Part shown: piece by piece, positions 7,908 to 16,212 of the stretch
How the letters are laid out: every line of letters begins with the position of its first letter
Numbering within the stretch: the first letter of the stretch is position 1
The notes under the pieces: generated by a model
What the model was told of the DNA's origin: nothing
The model's database searches: none
What the model saw: the letters and a program-made list of their open reading frames with translations, nothing else
DNA from: GCA-002726655 sp046582185
GTDB lineage: Bacteria; Pseudomonadota; Gammaproteobacteria; Pseudomonadales; Azotimanducaceae
Reading direction: 5' to 3'
Assembly: GCA_046582185.1 (NCBI GenBank)
Contig: JAYGEX010000026.1
Location: 1 to 49,138, forward strand
Length of the DNA: 49,138 nucleotides
Position numbers and translations under genes: made by a program

Positions 7908-8441
7908 ATGTCACGAATTGTAAACAATCCAGTAGAAATTCCGCAAGGTGTTGAAGTAACACTGAATGGGCAGGAACTGACTGTGAAAGGTAGTAAGGGT
8001 CAGCTAAACCTGACTATTCATGATTACGTCAAGGTTTCTCAAGAAGAAGGTAAGTTGACATTTGGCGCTAGCCAATCAGGTAAGAAGCCTATCGCTATGT
8101 CAGGCACTTTCCGGGCGATTATTGGCAATATGGTTCTGGGTGTTAGCAAGGGCTTTCAGAAAGAACTCGAACTTCGCGGCGTTGGTTACAGAGCTGCAAT
8201 GCAAGGTAAGAATCTGAACCTGACTTTGGGTTTTTCGCATCCTGTCCAGTATCCGATTCCAGAGGGAATCGATATAGAGACACCCACGCAAACCCAGATA
8301 ATAATCAAGGGTATCGACAAGCAGAAAGTGGGACAAATTGCAGCTGAAATCAGGGCATTTAGACCACCGGAACCTTATAAAGGTAAGGGTGTTCGTTACG
8401 CAGATGAGCAAGTTAAGCGTAAGGAAGCGAAGAAAAAGTAA
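7908..8441 (+). CDS. rplF: 50S ribosomal protein L6
   Basis: 177 residues, the expected length, opening MSRIVNNPVEIPQGVEV. L6 has two similar alpha/beta domains and lies at the GTPase-associated centre close to the sarcin-ricin loop. The terminal block RPPEPYKGKGVRYADE is the family hallmark. A 61-base spacer precedes it and 75 bases follow before rplR. Confidence 0.98.
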   Translation: MSRIVNNPVEIPQGVEVTLNGQELTVKGSKGQLNLTIHDYVKVSQEEGKLTFGASQSGKKPIAMSGTFRAIIGNMVLGVSKGFQKELELRGVGYRAAMQGKNLNLTLGFSHPVQYPIPEGIDIETPTQTQIIIKGIDKQKVGQIAAEIRAFRPPEPYKGKGVRYADEQVKRKEAKKK

Positions 8442-8516
8442 ATTGATTTTGATCTGGTTGCGTCAGTTAGCCGAGAGGCTCAGCAACTTAATGACAAAAG
8501 AGACGAGTAAGAAGAA

Positions 8517-8867
8517 ATGAGCAAGAAAAGAGACGCAAGATTAAGAAGAGCGAGACGGGGCAGAAAGCATATGCATAAGCTCGAAGTACCGAGATTGTGT
8601 GTGTACCGTTCTCCACGTCACATCTATGCACAGATAATTTCTGCAGCTGGCGACACGATACAGGCAAGTGCTTCTACTCTGGAAAAGACTCTTCGTGGTG
8701 AAGTGTCGGGAAATGTTGATGGTGCAACGAGAGTTGGACAATTAATAGCAGAGCGAGCAAAAGAAGCTGGCGTAGAAAAAGTAGCATTCGACCGATCTGG
8801 ATATAAATTCCACGGGCGAGTTAAAGCATTGGCCGAAGCAGCAAGAGAAGGCGGGCTTCAATTCTAA
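8517..8867 (+). CDS. rplR: 50S ribosomal protein L18
   Basis: 116 residues. L18 binds 5S rRNA in the central protuberance. The C-terminal block AFDRSGYKFHGRVKALAEAAREGGL is typical. The ATG overlaps the TGA of a possible 9-codon leader reading frame (8491-8520, MTKETSKKK), so translation may be coupled. The leader repeats the AAAAGAGACG found just after the rplR start. Confidence 0.97.
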   Translation: MSKKRDARLRRARRGRKHMHKLEVPRLCVYRSPRHIYAQIISAAGDTIQASASTLEKTLRGEVSGNVDGATRVGQLIAERAKEAGVEKVAFDRSGYKFHGRVKALAEAAREGGLQF

Positions 8868-8900
8868 GTCAAGCTTGGAAGATTATTTAGAGGATAAGTA

Positions 8901-9404
8901 ATGGCGTATAACGACCAGGATAATGAAGAAGGCATCCAGGAAAAACTGGTACAGGTGAATCGCGTAGCCAAGGTTGTAAAAGGCGGCCGAATCTTTGGAT
9001 TTACTGCTTTGACTGTCGTTGGTGATGGTAATGGCCGAGTTGGCTACGGCCGTGGTAAGGCGCGTGAAGTGCCTCTTGCTATTCAGAAGGCGATGGAAGC
9101 TGCACGTCGTAACATGATCGATGTTGATCTGAATGGAACTACACTTCAATACCCGATTACTGCTCGACATGGCGCATCAAAGATTTTCATGCAGCCAGCA
9201 TCAGAAGGAACCGGAATCATCGCAGGTAAGACAATGCGAGCAGTTCTTGAAGTTGCCGGTGTCCATAATGTATTGGCTAAGTGTTACGGATCAACGAATC
9301 CAGTAAATGTAATTAGAGCTACGTTTAAAGGTCTCCAAAATATGCGATCTCCGGAGAGCATTGCTGAGAAACGTGGGCTAAGTGTCGATGAGATGGTGGG
9401 TTAG
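8901..9404 (+). CDS. rpsE: 30S ribosomal protein S5
   Basis: 167 residues. S5 lies at the mRNA entry side and affects decoding accuracy. The double-stranded RNA-binding fold is marked by GDGNGRVGYGRGKAREVP (residues about 34-51). The stop codon is a single base from the rpmD start. Confidence 0.97.
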   Translation: MAYNDQDNEEGIQEKLVQVNRVAKVVKGGRIFGFTALTVVGDGNGRVGYGRGKAREVPLAIQKAMEAARRNMIDVDLNGTTLQYPITARHGASKIFMQPASEGTGIIAGKTMRAVLEVAGVHNVLAKCYGSTNPVNVIRATFKGLQNMRSPESIAEKRGLSVDEMVG

Positions 9405-9405
9405 C

Positions 9406-9591
9406 ATGGCGACTAAAACAATTAAGGTGACTTTGACCAAGAGTCCAATTAGCAGGCTAAAGAATCACAGGGCCTGCGTTGCTGGCTTGGGTCTAAAGAA
9501 GATCCGCCAGACGGTTGAAGTTGAAGATACGCCTTCTGTTAGAGGGATGATCAACAAGGTTTACTACATGGTAAGTGTAGAAGGCGAGTAG
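9406..9591 (+). CDS. rpmD: 50S ribosomal protein L30
   Basis: 61 residues from the ATG at 9406 (MATKTIKVTLTKSPISRLKN), which aligns with the E. coli start (59 residues). A longer in-frame reading beginning at 9382 inside rpsE is rejected. The typical EDTPSVRGMINKV block is present. The start is one base after the rpsE stop. A 108-base repeat-filled spacer follows. Confidence 0.96.
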   Translation: MATKTIKVTLTKSPISRLKNHRACVAGLGLKKIRQTVEVEDTPSVRGMINKVYYMVSVEGE

Positions 9592-9601
9592 GGTTTTTTT
9601 G

Positions 9602-9688
9602 TAAGAACCGCTGAAGGCTCTTTATAAGAACTGCTGAGGGCTCTTTATAAGAGCTGCTGAAGGCTCCATATAAGAGCCGCTAAAGGTT
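9602..9688 (+). repeat. Tandem array, 23-base unit, rpmD-rplO spacer
   Basis: Four units of exactly 23 bases lie at 9602-9624, 9625-9647, 9648-9670 and 9671-9688 (truncated). The shared core is CGCTGAAGGCTCTTTA; unit starts read TAAGAACC, TAAGAACT, TAAGAGCT and TAAGAGCC. The unit 2/3 junction forms a perfect hairpin, GCTCTT (9640-9645) with AAGAGC (9649-9654). The array ends at the rplO Shine-Dalgarno (AGGA, 9689-9692). The array at 27988-28087 shares its core. Confidence 0.9.
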
Positions 9689-9699
9689 AGGAAAAAGAA

Positions 9700-10134
9700 A
9701 TGCAATTAAATGAATTGAAAGCTGCCAAAGGTAGCCGTCCTACAAAGAAGCGAGTTGGTCGCGGAATTGGTAGTGGTACCGGTAAGACTTGTGGTCGTGG
9801 TCATAAAGGTCAGAAGTCCAGAACTGGTGGCGGTATTCGACCTGGGTTTGAAGGCGGGCAACAGCCCTTGCAGCTGCGATTGCCAAAGTTTGGCTTTACC
9901 TCAGCCAAAGCACGGGTAAGCGCGGAAGTTACATTGTCTGAGCTGGGCAAAGTAAATGCTGATGTAATTGACCTTCAGGCTTTAAAAGACGCAGATATCA
10001 TTTCAGAAGGTATGTTGCGCGCCAAGGTAATGTTGTCTGGAACGGTAGACAAGGCAGTGACGCTTAAAGGTATAGGCGTAACTAAAGGTGCACGTGCAGC
10101 GATTGAAGCTGCCGGTGGAAAGATAGAAGAGTAG
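9700..10134 (+). CDS. rplO: 50S ribosomal protein L15
   Basis: 144 residues, the E. coli length. The glycine- and basic-rich N-terminal extension (RVGRGIGSGTGKTCGRGHKG) threads into 23S rRNA, and a compact C-terminal domain follows. AGGA at 9689-9692 lies 7 bases before the ATG, directly after the 23-base repeats. Those repeats widen what is usually a very short rpmD-rplO gap. It precedes secY by 12 bases. Confidence 0.97.
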   Translation: MQLNELKAAKGSRPTKKRVGRGIGSGTGKTCGRGHKGQKSRTGGGIRPGFEGGQQPLQLRLPKFGFTSAKARVSAEVTLSELGKVNADVIDLQALKDADIISEGMLRAKVMLSGTVDKAVTLKGIGVTKGARAAIEAAGGKIEE

Positions 10135-10146
10135 TTGTAGAAATAA

Positions 10147-11472
10147 ATGACAAGCACACTCGCACAAGGGAGAGCAATGGCGACCGGCGGCGGCTTAACA
10201 GAGCTGAGACACCGGCTGGTTTACGTTTTGATCGCCATCATTGTTTATCGAATTGGAAGTCATATTCCTATTCCGGGAATAAATCCAGAGCAGCTAAGAT
10301 CTCTGTTTGAACAGCAGCAAGGTGGCATTCTGGATCTATTTAACATGTTCTCGGGTGGTGCTCTGGAACGTATGAGCATATTCGCGCTCGGTATTATGCC
10401 TTACATTTCGGCATCGATTATTACGCAGTTGCTGGTAGCGACTACGCCATCTCTTCAGCAGTTAAGGAAAGAAGGCGAGGCTGGACGTCGCAAGATTGCA
10501 CAGTATACGCGTTACGGTACTTTGCTCCTGGCAACTGTTCAGGGTTTCGCCATGAGCAGCGGCCTGGCATCGCAAGGGCTAGCCTACGCAGGTAATATCG
10601 GGTTCCATTTTGTGGCGATTACCACGCTGGTCACCGGTGCGATGTTCTTAATGTGGTTAGGTGAGCAGGTGACGGAGCGAGGTGTAGGTAATGGCATTTC
10701 AATCATCATCTTCACGGGTATCGTCTCTGGTTTTCCTGGCGCGATAGGCCAGTCGTTTGAGCAGGCTCGTCAGGGTGAGATTTCCATCATGGCGCTACTG
10801 ATCATTGGATCGCTTGCTGTTGGTATCGTTGCATTTGTAGTTTTTGTAGAGCGGGGGCAGCGACGGATCACGATTAATTATGCCCGACGTCAACAAGGTC
10901 GGCGCATGTATCAGGCCCAGAGTAGCCACTTGCCGCTAAAAGTGAATATGGCGGGAGTTATACCTGCAATTTTCGCCAGTAGCTTGTTGTTGTTTCCTGC
11001 GTCTTTAGGGCAGTGGTTCGGTCAGTCGCCAGGAATGGAATGGCTTCAGGAATTAAGTTTGCAGATTGCGCCAGGGCAGCCGCTAAATATTATCTTGTTC
11101 TCTATGGGCATCATTTTCTTCTGCTTCTGGTATACGGCGATTATGTTTAATCCTAAAGAAGTAGCAGACAACCTGAAAAAATCAGGGGCATTTATCCCAG
11201 GTTACAGGCCGGGGGATCAGACCGCGAAACACATTGATACGATTCTGACCAGGCTGACTTTATTTGGTTCTTTGTACATGACAGCAGTGTGTTTGTTGCC
11301 ACAGTTTCTGATCGTTCAGTTCAACATCACCTTCCAACTGGGTGGTACGGCGCTTTTGATTGTCGTAGTAGTCGTAATGGATTTTATGGCACAAGTGCAA
11401 ACACACCTGATGTCACATCAGTATGAATCGTTAATGAAAAAGTCCAACTTACAAAATTTTGGACGTAAATAG
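10147..11472 (+). CDS. secY: Protein translocase subunit SecY
   Basis: 441 residues with ten predicted membrane segments. It is the channel of the SecYEG translocon in the inner membrane. The plug and first loops (FNMFSGGALERMSIFALGIMP) and the cytoplasmic loop before segment 7 (RRMYQAQSSHLPLKVNMAG) match E. coli SecY nearly residue for residue. It is co-transcribed with the spc genes, as in other proteobacteria. Confidence 0.98.
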   Translation: MTSTLAQGRAMATGGGLTELRHRLVYVLIAIIVYRIGSHIPIPGINPEQLRSLFEQQQGGILDLFNMFSGGALERMSIFALGIMPYISASIITQLLVATTPSLQQLRKEGEAGRRKIAQYTRYGTLLLATVQGFAMSSGLASQGLAYAGNIGFHFVAITTLVTGAMFLMWLGEQVTERGVGNGISIIIFTGIVSGFPGAIGQSFEQARQGEISIMALLIIGSLAVGIVAFVVFVERGQRRITINYARRQQGRRMYQAQSSHLPLKVNMAGVIPAIFASSLLLFPASLGQWFGQSPGMEWLQELSLQIAPGQPLNIILFSMGIIFFCFWYTAIMFNPKEVADNLKKSGAFIPGYRPGDQTAKHIDTILTRLTLFGSLYMTAVCLLPQFLIVQFNITFQLGGTALLIVVVVVMDFMAQVQTHLMSHQYESLMKKSNLQNFGRK

Positions 11473-11490
11473 GAATAGTCGGAGCAAATT

Positions 11491-11604
11491 ATGAAAGTCA
11501 GAGCTTCAGTAAAAAAAATGTGCCGGAACTGTAAAGTTATCAAACGCAAAGGGGTCGTCAGAGTTATCTGTACGGAACCACGACACAAACAACGCCAGGG
11601 TTAG
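11491..11604 (+). CDS. rpmJ: 50S ribosomal protein L36, zinc-binding form
   Basis: 37 residues (MKVRASVKKMCRNCKVIKRK at the N terminus). The zinc ligands C11, C14, C27 and H32 are all present, so this is the zinc-containing form. The position between secY and rpsM is its standard site. AGTCGGAGC before the ATG supplies a GGAG ribosome binding site. It is complete despite its small size. Confidence 0.96.
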   Translation: MKVRASVKKMCRNCKVIKRKGVVRVICTEPRHKQRQG

Positions 11605-11637
11605 ACTGGTAAATATAGGCCTTTAGGAGCAACTTGA

Positions 11638-11994
11638 ATGGCTCGTTTAGCTGGAATTAATATTCCCGATAATAAACATGCAGTGATCTCACTGACGTAT
11701 ATCTATGGCATTGGCCGCACAACTGCAAAGCACTTGTGCACCGAAACCGGCGTAAAACCTGACTCTAAAGTACAGGATTTGACGGAAGAAGAATTAGATA
11801 AATTGCGTTCAGAGATAGGCAAACTGGATGTGGAGGGTGACCTTCGTCGATCAGTTCAACTTAACATCAAACGGTTGTTGGATCTTGGTTGTAATCGCGG
11901 AATTCGTCACAGAAGAAATTTACCGGTGCATGGTCAGAGAACCAAGACCAATGCAAGAACACGGAAAGGTCCTAAACGACCTATCCGTAAATAA
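11638..11994 (+). CDS. rpsM: 30S ribosomal protein S13
   Basis: 118 residues, opening MARLAGINIPDNKHAVISLTYIYGIG, with a helix-hairpin-helix-like start and the basic C-terminal tail that contacts P-site tRNA. S13 makes bridges between the head and the 50S subunit. It heads the alpha-operon part of the cluster. TAGGAGCAA just upstream provides the ribosome binding site. Confidence 0.97.
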   Translation: MARLAGINIPDNKHAVISLTYIYGIGRTTAKHLCTETGVKPDSKVQDLTEEELDKLRSEIGKLDVEGDLRRSVQLNIKRLLDLGCNRGIRHRRNLPVHGQRTKTNARTRKGPKRPIRK

Positions 11995-12023
11995 TTAGAT
12001 CTTACTAATAGTGAGCTGACAAC

Positions 12024-12449
12024 ATGTCTGAAACTGAAAATACTGAAGCCACCCCTAGCGAGGACGCTACACCGACGCCAGTCAGGCGTAGAGGAAAGCG
12101 GCAGGTTGTAGATGGATTGGCACATATACATGCCTCCTTCAATAACACGATTGTGACTATTACTGATCGTCAGGGAGGCGCTCTTTCGTGGGCCACAGCC
12201 GGAGGTTCAGGCTTCCGTGGCGCAAGGAAAAGTACACCATTTGCCGCACAGGTTGCTGCAGAACGCGCTGGCAATGCAGCCCTGGAATACGGCCTGCAAA
12301 ACCTTGAAGTACTCGTAAAAGGTCCCGGTCCTGGTCGAGAAGCTGCAGTTCGGGCATTGAATGGAGTCGGATTTAGAATCACAAACATAACGGACGTCAC
12401 ACCGATTCCACATAATGGATGCAGACCACCCAAGAAACGTCGGGTCTAA
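12024..12449 (+). CDS. rpsK: 30S ribosomal protein S11, acidic N-terminal extension
   Basis: 141 residues (E. coli 129). The extra residues form an acidic, Thr/Pro-rich N terminus (MSETENTEATPSEDATPTPV) ahead of the usual RRRGKRQVVDGLAHIHASF. S11 forms part of the 30S platform by the Shine-Dalgarno cleft. Conserved blocks GGSGFRGARKSTPFAAQ and TDVTPIPHNGCRPPKKRRV are intact. Confidence 0.97.
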   Translation: MSETENTEATPSEDATPTPVRRRGKRQVVDGLAHIHASFNNTIVTITDRQGGALSWATAGGSGFRGARKSTPFAAQVAAERAGNAALEYGLQNLEVLVKGPGPGREAAVRALNGVGFRITNITDVTPIPHNGCRPPKKRRV

Positions 12450-12464
12450 TTAAGGAGATAAGTA

Positions 12465-13085
12465 ATGGCCAGATATCTCGGCCCAAAGTTAAAGTTATCC
12501 AGAAGAGAAGGAACAGATCTCTTTTTGAAGAGTGGTGTAAGACCATTAGAGTCCAAGTGTCGCGCAGATACGATTCCTGGCGTGCATGGAACTCGTAGAT
12601 CTCGGTTATCCGACTATGGGGTTCAGCTTCGCGAAAAGCAAAAAGTAAAACGCTTGTACGGCGTTCTGGAAAAGCAATTCCGGAATTACTACAAAAAGGC
12701 AGATCGTCAAAAGGGCGCGACAGGTGAGAACCTGCTGCGAATTCTGGAGAGACGTCTGGATAACGTTGTTTACCGAATGGGGTTTGGCTGTACACGTGCA
12801 GAATCCCGCCAGCTTGTTTCCCACAAGTCCATTCTTGTAAACGGCAATGTTACTAACATTGCTTCCTATCAGGTGGAAGTTGGAGACACGGTCTCAATTC
12901 GCGAGAAAGCCAAGAATCAGTTAAGGATTCAGGGTGCGCTTGCACTGGCTGTCAATCGCGCTCCTGTTGAGTGGGTTGATGTTAATGCCGAGAAATTGGA
13001 AGGCTTCTATCGTGCCTTTCCGATGCGCGAAGAGCTTTCACAAGAGATTAATGAGAACTTGATTGTTGAGTTGTACTCCAAGTAA
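12465..13085 (+). CDS. rpsD: 30S ribosomal protein S4
   Basis: 206 residues, full-length. S4 nucleates 30S body assembly and in E. coli represses the alpha operon. It opens MARYLGPKLKLSRREGTDLF and has the S4 RNA-binding domain at about residues 95-160 (RRLDNVVYRMGFGCTRAESRQ). The N-terminal zinc cysteines of some bacterial forms are absent, as in E. coli. Confidence 0.98.
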   Translation: MARYLGPKLKLSRREGTDLFLKSGVRPLESKCRADTIPGVHGTRRSRLSDYGVQLREKQKVKRLYGVLEKQFRNYYKKADRQKGATGENLLRILERRLDNVVYRMGFGCTRAESRQLVSHKSILVNGNVTNIASYQVEVGDTVSIREKAKNQLRIQGALALAVNRAPVEWVDVNAEKLEGFYRAFPMREELSQEINENLIVELYSK

Positions 13086-13151
13086 AACTTATTAGTCAGA
13101 TCGAACTATTTACCAAATCGAACACGAAATTTTTGTCAGGAAGGTATATTT

Positions 13152-14153
13152 ATGCCCCATTCGTCACTAGAGTTTTTAACGCCGAAACACCTACAAGTTG
13201 ACCAGATCAGCGAGACCAAGGCGACTGTTGTCTTGGAGCCTCTGGAACGAGGCTTTGGTCATACGCTAGGTAATGCATTGCGCAGGATTCTGCTTTCCTC
13301 AATGCCTGGCTGCGCGATTATCGAAACGGAAATCGAAGGCGTATTGCACGAGTACAGTACTATTGAAGGCGTTCAGGAAGATGTTATTGAAATACTGCTC
13401 AATCTAAAAGGTGTGGCAATCAAATTGAATGCTACAGACGAGGTTGAACTGGTACTGGATCGACAGGGCCCCGGCGTTGTAACAGCGGGTGACTTTCAAC
13501 TGGACCATGATGTTGAAATAGCTAATCCCGATCACGTAATTGCGAATTTGAATGAGCGCGGCAGCCTAAAGTTGCGAGCCAAAGTAGGTCGTGGCCGTGG
13601 TTATGAACCTGCAGATATCCGGGTTGCAAACGAAGAAGACGGTCGAATCATCGGCAGCCTGCTGTTAGATGCTTCTTACAGTCCTGTTCGTCGGGTTGCC
13701 TACAAAGTTGATAGCGCTCGTGTAGAGCAGCGAACTGACCTCGATAAATTGATCATCGAACTCGAAACAAATGGCACACTGGATCCTGAAGAAGCGATTC
13801 GCCGTGCAGCGACCATCTTGCAACAGCAGGTAGCCGTATTTGTTGATCTGGAAAGTGAGAAGGAACCAGAGCCTGAAGAACATGAAGATGAGATTGATCC
13901 AATTCTTCTCAGACCTGTGGACGATTTGGAATTAACCGTTCGTTCTGCAAATTGCCTCAAAGCGGAAAATATTTATTACATTGGTGATTTGATTCGCCGA
14001 ACCGAAGTTGAACTGTTGAAGACGCCAAATCTGGGTAAAAAATCTCTGACGGAAATCAAAGATGTACTCGCCTCCCGTGGATTATCACTGGGCATGAGAT
14101 TGGAAAACTGGCCACCATCGAGCCTGCGTGGTGATGAGCGAGTTCTAGGTTAA
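13152..14153 (+). CDS. rpoA: RNA polymerase subunit alpha
   Basis: 333 residues (E. coli 329). The N-terminal dimerisation domain (about 1-235, with FGHTLGNALRRILLSSMPG) nucleates polymerase assembly. An acidic linker rich in E and P (about 235-250) leads to the C-terminal domain that binds UP elements and activators. R264 and N267 in LTVRSANCLK match the DNA-binding R265 and N268 of E. coli. AGGAAGG before the ATG is a good ribosome binding site. Confidence 0.98.
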   Translation: MPHSSLEFLTPKHLQVDQISETKATVVLEPLERGFGHTLGNALRRILLSSMPGCAIIETEIEGVLHEYSTIEGVQEDVIEILLNLKGVAIKLNATDEVELVLDRQGPGVVTAGDFQLDHDVEIANPDHVIANLNERGSLKLRAKVGRGRGYEPADIRVANEEDGRIIGSLLLDASYSPVRRVAYKVDSARVEQRTDLDKLIIELETNGTLDPEEAIRRAATILQQQVAVFVDLESEKEPEPEEHEDEIDPILLRPVDDLELTVRSANCLKAENIYYIGDLIRRTEVELLKTPNLGKKSLTEIKDVLASRGLSLGMRLENWPPSSLRGDERVLG

Positions 14154-14188
14154 ACATTCTGGACTAAAAAAAGAAAGATCAAATACAT

Positions 14189-14219
14189 TCGAATTTGATA
14201 TACGCTCGAATTAGATAGA
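14189..14219 (+). repeat. Two-copy 17-base direct repeat, rpoA-rplQ spacer
   Basis: ATACATTCGAATTTGATA and ATACGCTCGAATTAGATA are offset by 17 bases inside the 152-base rpoA-rplQ spacer. The TCGAA cores start at 14189 and 14206. Nothing else in the spacer is recognisable. The usual spacer here is only a few tens of bases. Confidence 0.55.
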
Positions 14220-14306
14220 TGGGGTCAGGGCTTAACGCGCTGGCCGTAGAAAAGAAATTGGGATCAGCTCACTTGAGCCAAACCCCGGATACTAGGAAAT
14301 AGCGCC

Positions 14307-14714
14307 ATGCGCCATAGAAAAAGTGGTAGACAGCTAAATAGAAATTCGTCCCATCGTAAGGCGATGTTTCGAAATATGGCATGCTCTCTGTTTGAGCATG
14401 AAGTCATTAAGACAACCGTACCTAAAGCTAAAGAATTGAAGAAGGTTGCCGAGCCGCTCATTACTCTTGCAAAGAGTGATTCAGTTGCAAATCGGCGCTT
14501 GGCTTTTGCCAGAACGGGCAGCAAGGCGACCGTTGGAAAACTGTTTAGTGAACTTGGTCCAAGGTATCAGGATAGACCTGGTGGTTATACGCGCATCTTG
14601 AAAGCTGGCTTCCGAGCGGGAGACGCAGCACCAATGGCGTACATCGAATTGGTTGATCGACCGATTCCTGAAGATGACGAAGATGACGAAGATGATCTGG
14701 ATAATGACGAGTAG
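14307..14714 (+). CDS. rplQ: 50S ribosomal protein L17, acidic tail
   Basis: 135 residues. L17 opens MRHRKSGRQLNRNSSHRKAM and has the core ending VELVDRP near residue 119. An unusual tail of nearly pure Asp/Glu follows (about 16 residues). It is encoded by repeats of GATGACGAA, so the tail could have grown by slippage. It is the last gene of the ribosomal supercluster. Confidence 0.97.
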   Translation: MRHRKSGRQLNRNSSHRKAMFRNMACSLFEHEVIKTTVPKAKELKKVAEPLITLAKSDSVANRRLAFARTGSKATVGKLFSELGPRYQDRPGGYTRILKAGFRAGDAAPMAYIELVDRPIPEDDEDDEDDLDNDE

Positions 14715-14788
14715 TTTAACTTTTCGCTGTTAAATTATTAGTGGTTAAACTGTTAGTATTTTTACTATTAATAGTTAAACACTGAGTT
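14714..14788 (+). repeat. Five 15-base tandem units after rplQ
   Basis: Starting at the last base of the rplQ stop, five consecutive 15-base blocks align. They begin at 14714 (GTTTAACTTTTCGCT), 14729 (GTTAAATTATTAGTG), 14744 (GTTAAACTGTTAGTA), 14759 (diverged) and 14774 (GTTAAACACTGAGTT). The stretch is AT-rich and leads into the terminator at 14808. Confidence 0.7.
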
Positions 14789-14807
14789 GTCTAAATAAGA
14801 TAAAGTA

Positions 14808-14834
14808 AAAGGCCGGGATTACCCGGCCTTTTTT
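14808..14834 (+). terminator. Strong Rho-independent terminator of the ribosomal cluster
   Basis: AAAGGCCGGG (14808-14817) pairs perfectly with CCCGGCCTTT (14822-14831) around the loop ATTA, and six T in total close the signal. It ends the rpsJ-rplQ transcript. Confidence 0.92.
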
Positions 14835-14887
14835 GTTTGAAAAATCTTTACAAAATTCCTGTAAATTAATAATTCGAGAAGCCGCAA

Positions 14888-16066
14888 ATGCACCAATCTT
14901 TTAATCCAACAGTAAGAACGCTGATGGGGCCTGGGCCTTCAGATGTTAACCCAAGAGTTTTGACGGCGATGGCGAAGCCTACCATTGGCCACCTTGATCC
15001 TGAATTCATCAGGTTAATGGATGAGATTAAGTCGCTTCTACAGTACGCATTTAAAACCAGCAATGAACTCACCATTCCTGTTTCCGCGCCAGGCAGTGCG
15101 GGTATGGAGACCTGTTTCGTTAATCTGGTTGAAGCCGGTGACAAGGTGATTATCTGCCAGAATGGTGTATTTGGTTCGAGAATGGCGGATAACGTCAGAC
15201 GACTAGGCGCCGAATCTGTCCTCGTTGAAGACGATTGGGGCACGGCGGTGAATCCGCAAAAACTTGAAGAGACACTAAGGCAACATCCGGATGCCAAAAT
15301 CGTTGCGTTTGTGCATGCAGAAACCTCTACCGGCGTTCGCTCTGATGCGAAAGTGCTCTGTGAGATTGCACAAAAATATGATTGCCTTACCATCGTTGAT
15401 TGCGTTACTTCGCTGGCGGGATGCGAGGTTAACCTTGATGAGTGGGGGGCAGATGCGGCTTACAGTGGCACCCAGAAATGCCTCTCATGCGCACCGGGCT
15501 TATCGCCTATCAGCTTAAGTGCTAAAGCAGTTGAAGTGATCAAGGCCCGCAAAACGCCCGTTACTTCCTGGTTTTTGGACCTCAATCTTGTGATGGGATA
15601 TTGGGGTGCCGGGCAAACCAGGGCATATCACCATACCGCTCCGGTTAATGCACTTTATGGACTCCATGAAGCGCTGGTCGTTCTTGAAGAGGAAGGCCTT
15701 GAAGCAAGCTGGAAGCGTCATACAAAAAACCACCTAGCACTCAGAGCTGGATTGGAAGCATTGGGCTTGTCCTTCATCGTTCCGGAAGCAGATCGTCTCG
15801 CACAATTGAATGCTGTGACTATCCCGGATGGCGTTGATGAAGGGAGTATACGACGCGAATTACTTGGCCAATATAATCTTGAGATTGGCGCTGGCCTTGG
15901 TGCGCTTGCAGGTAAAGTTTGGCGGATTGGTTTGATGGGCTACGCCAGTAATCCAAAGAATGTTCTGCTTTGCGTTACCGCTCTGGAATCTGTTCTTTCC
16001 CAGTACAACGCACACATTAACAAGGGTGTCGCGATTGATGCTGTCAGGACTGCCTACCAGAACTAA
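14888..16066 (+). CDS. Alanine/serine-glyoxylate aminotransferase family protein
   Basis: 392 residues, a class V PLP-dependent aminotransferase. The N-terminal GPGPSDVNPRVL, the block YHHTAPVNALYGLHEAL and the PLP-lysine motif SGTQKCLS (K197) closely match alanine-glyoxylate aminotransferase. D171 (IVDCVTSL) should hold the PLP nitrogen. The likely reaction moves an amino group between alanine or serine and glyoxylate or another 2-oxo acid in the cytoplasm. PhnW and PucG relatives cannot be fully excluded. It is the first gene after the ribosomal terminator and belongs to a small island (14888-19112) between rplQ and uvrA. No clear promoter or ribosome binding site was found. Confidence 0.85.
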   Translation: MHQSFNPTVRTLMGPGPSDVNPRVLTAMAKPTIGHLDPEFIRLMDEIKSLLQYAFKTSNELTIPVSAPGSAGMETCFVNLVEAGDKVIICQNGVFGSRMADNVRRLGAESVLVEDDWGTAVNPQKLEETLRQHPDAKIVAFVHAETSTGVRSDAKVLCEIAQKYDCLTIVDCVTSLAGCEVNLDEWGADAAYSGTQKCLSCAPGLSPISLSAKAVEVIKARKTPVTSWFLDLNLVMGYWGAGQTRAYHHTAPVNALYGLHEALVVLEEEGLEASWKRHTKNHLALRAGLEALGLSFIVPEADRLAQLNAVTIPDGVDEGSIRRELLGQYNLEIGAGLGALAGKVWRIGLMGYASNPKNVLLCVTALESVLSQYNAHINKGVAIDAVRTAYQN

Positions 16067-16212
16067 GATGCTCAATGCCAACATCTGTAATCCCACGAAA
16101 GGTTGAGTTAACAAATCCGCTTTTATGTCGTTATGCGCCTTGTTGTGTCGACCCCAATAGATATGTTTGTCAGAGCTGGTTGTATATTTGGAGGGAGTGC
16201 GCAGGGTAGAAC

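Noticed and set aside
9602..9688. CRISPR-like array
   Set aside because: Units adjoin directly with no spacers, and no cas genes are present.
14866..15393. 175-codon minus-strand frame
   Set aside because: Lies antisense to the clear aminotransferase gene and has no recognisable domain.
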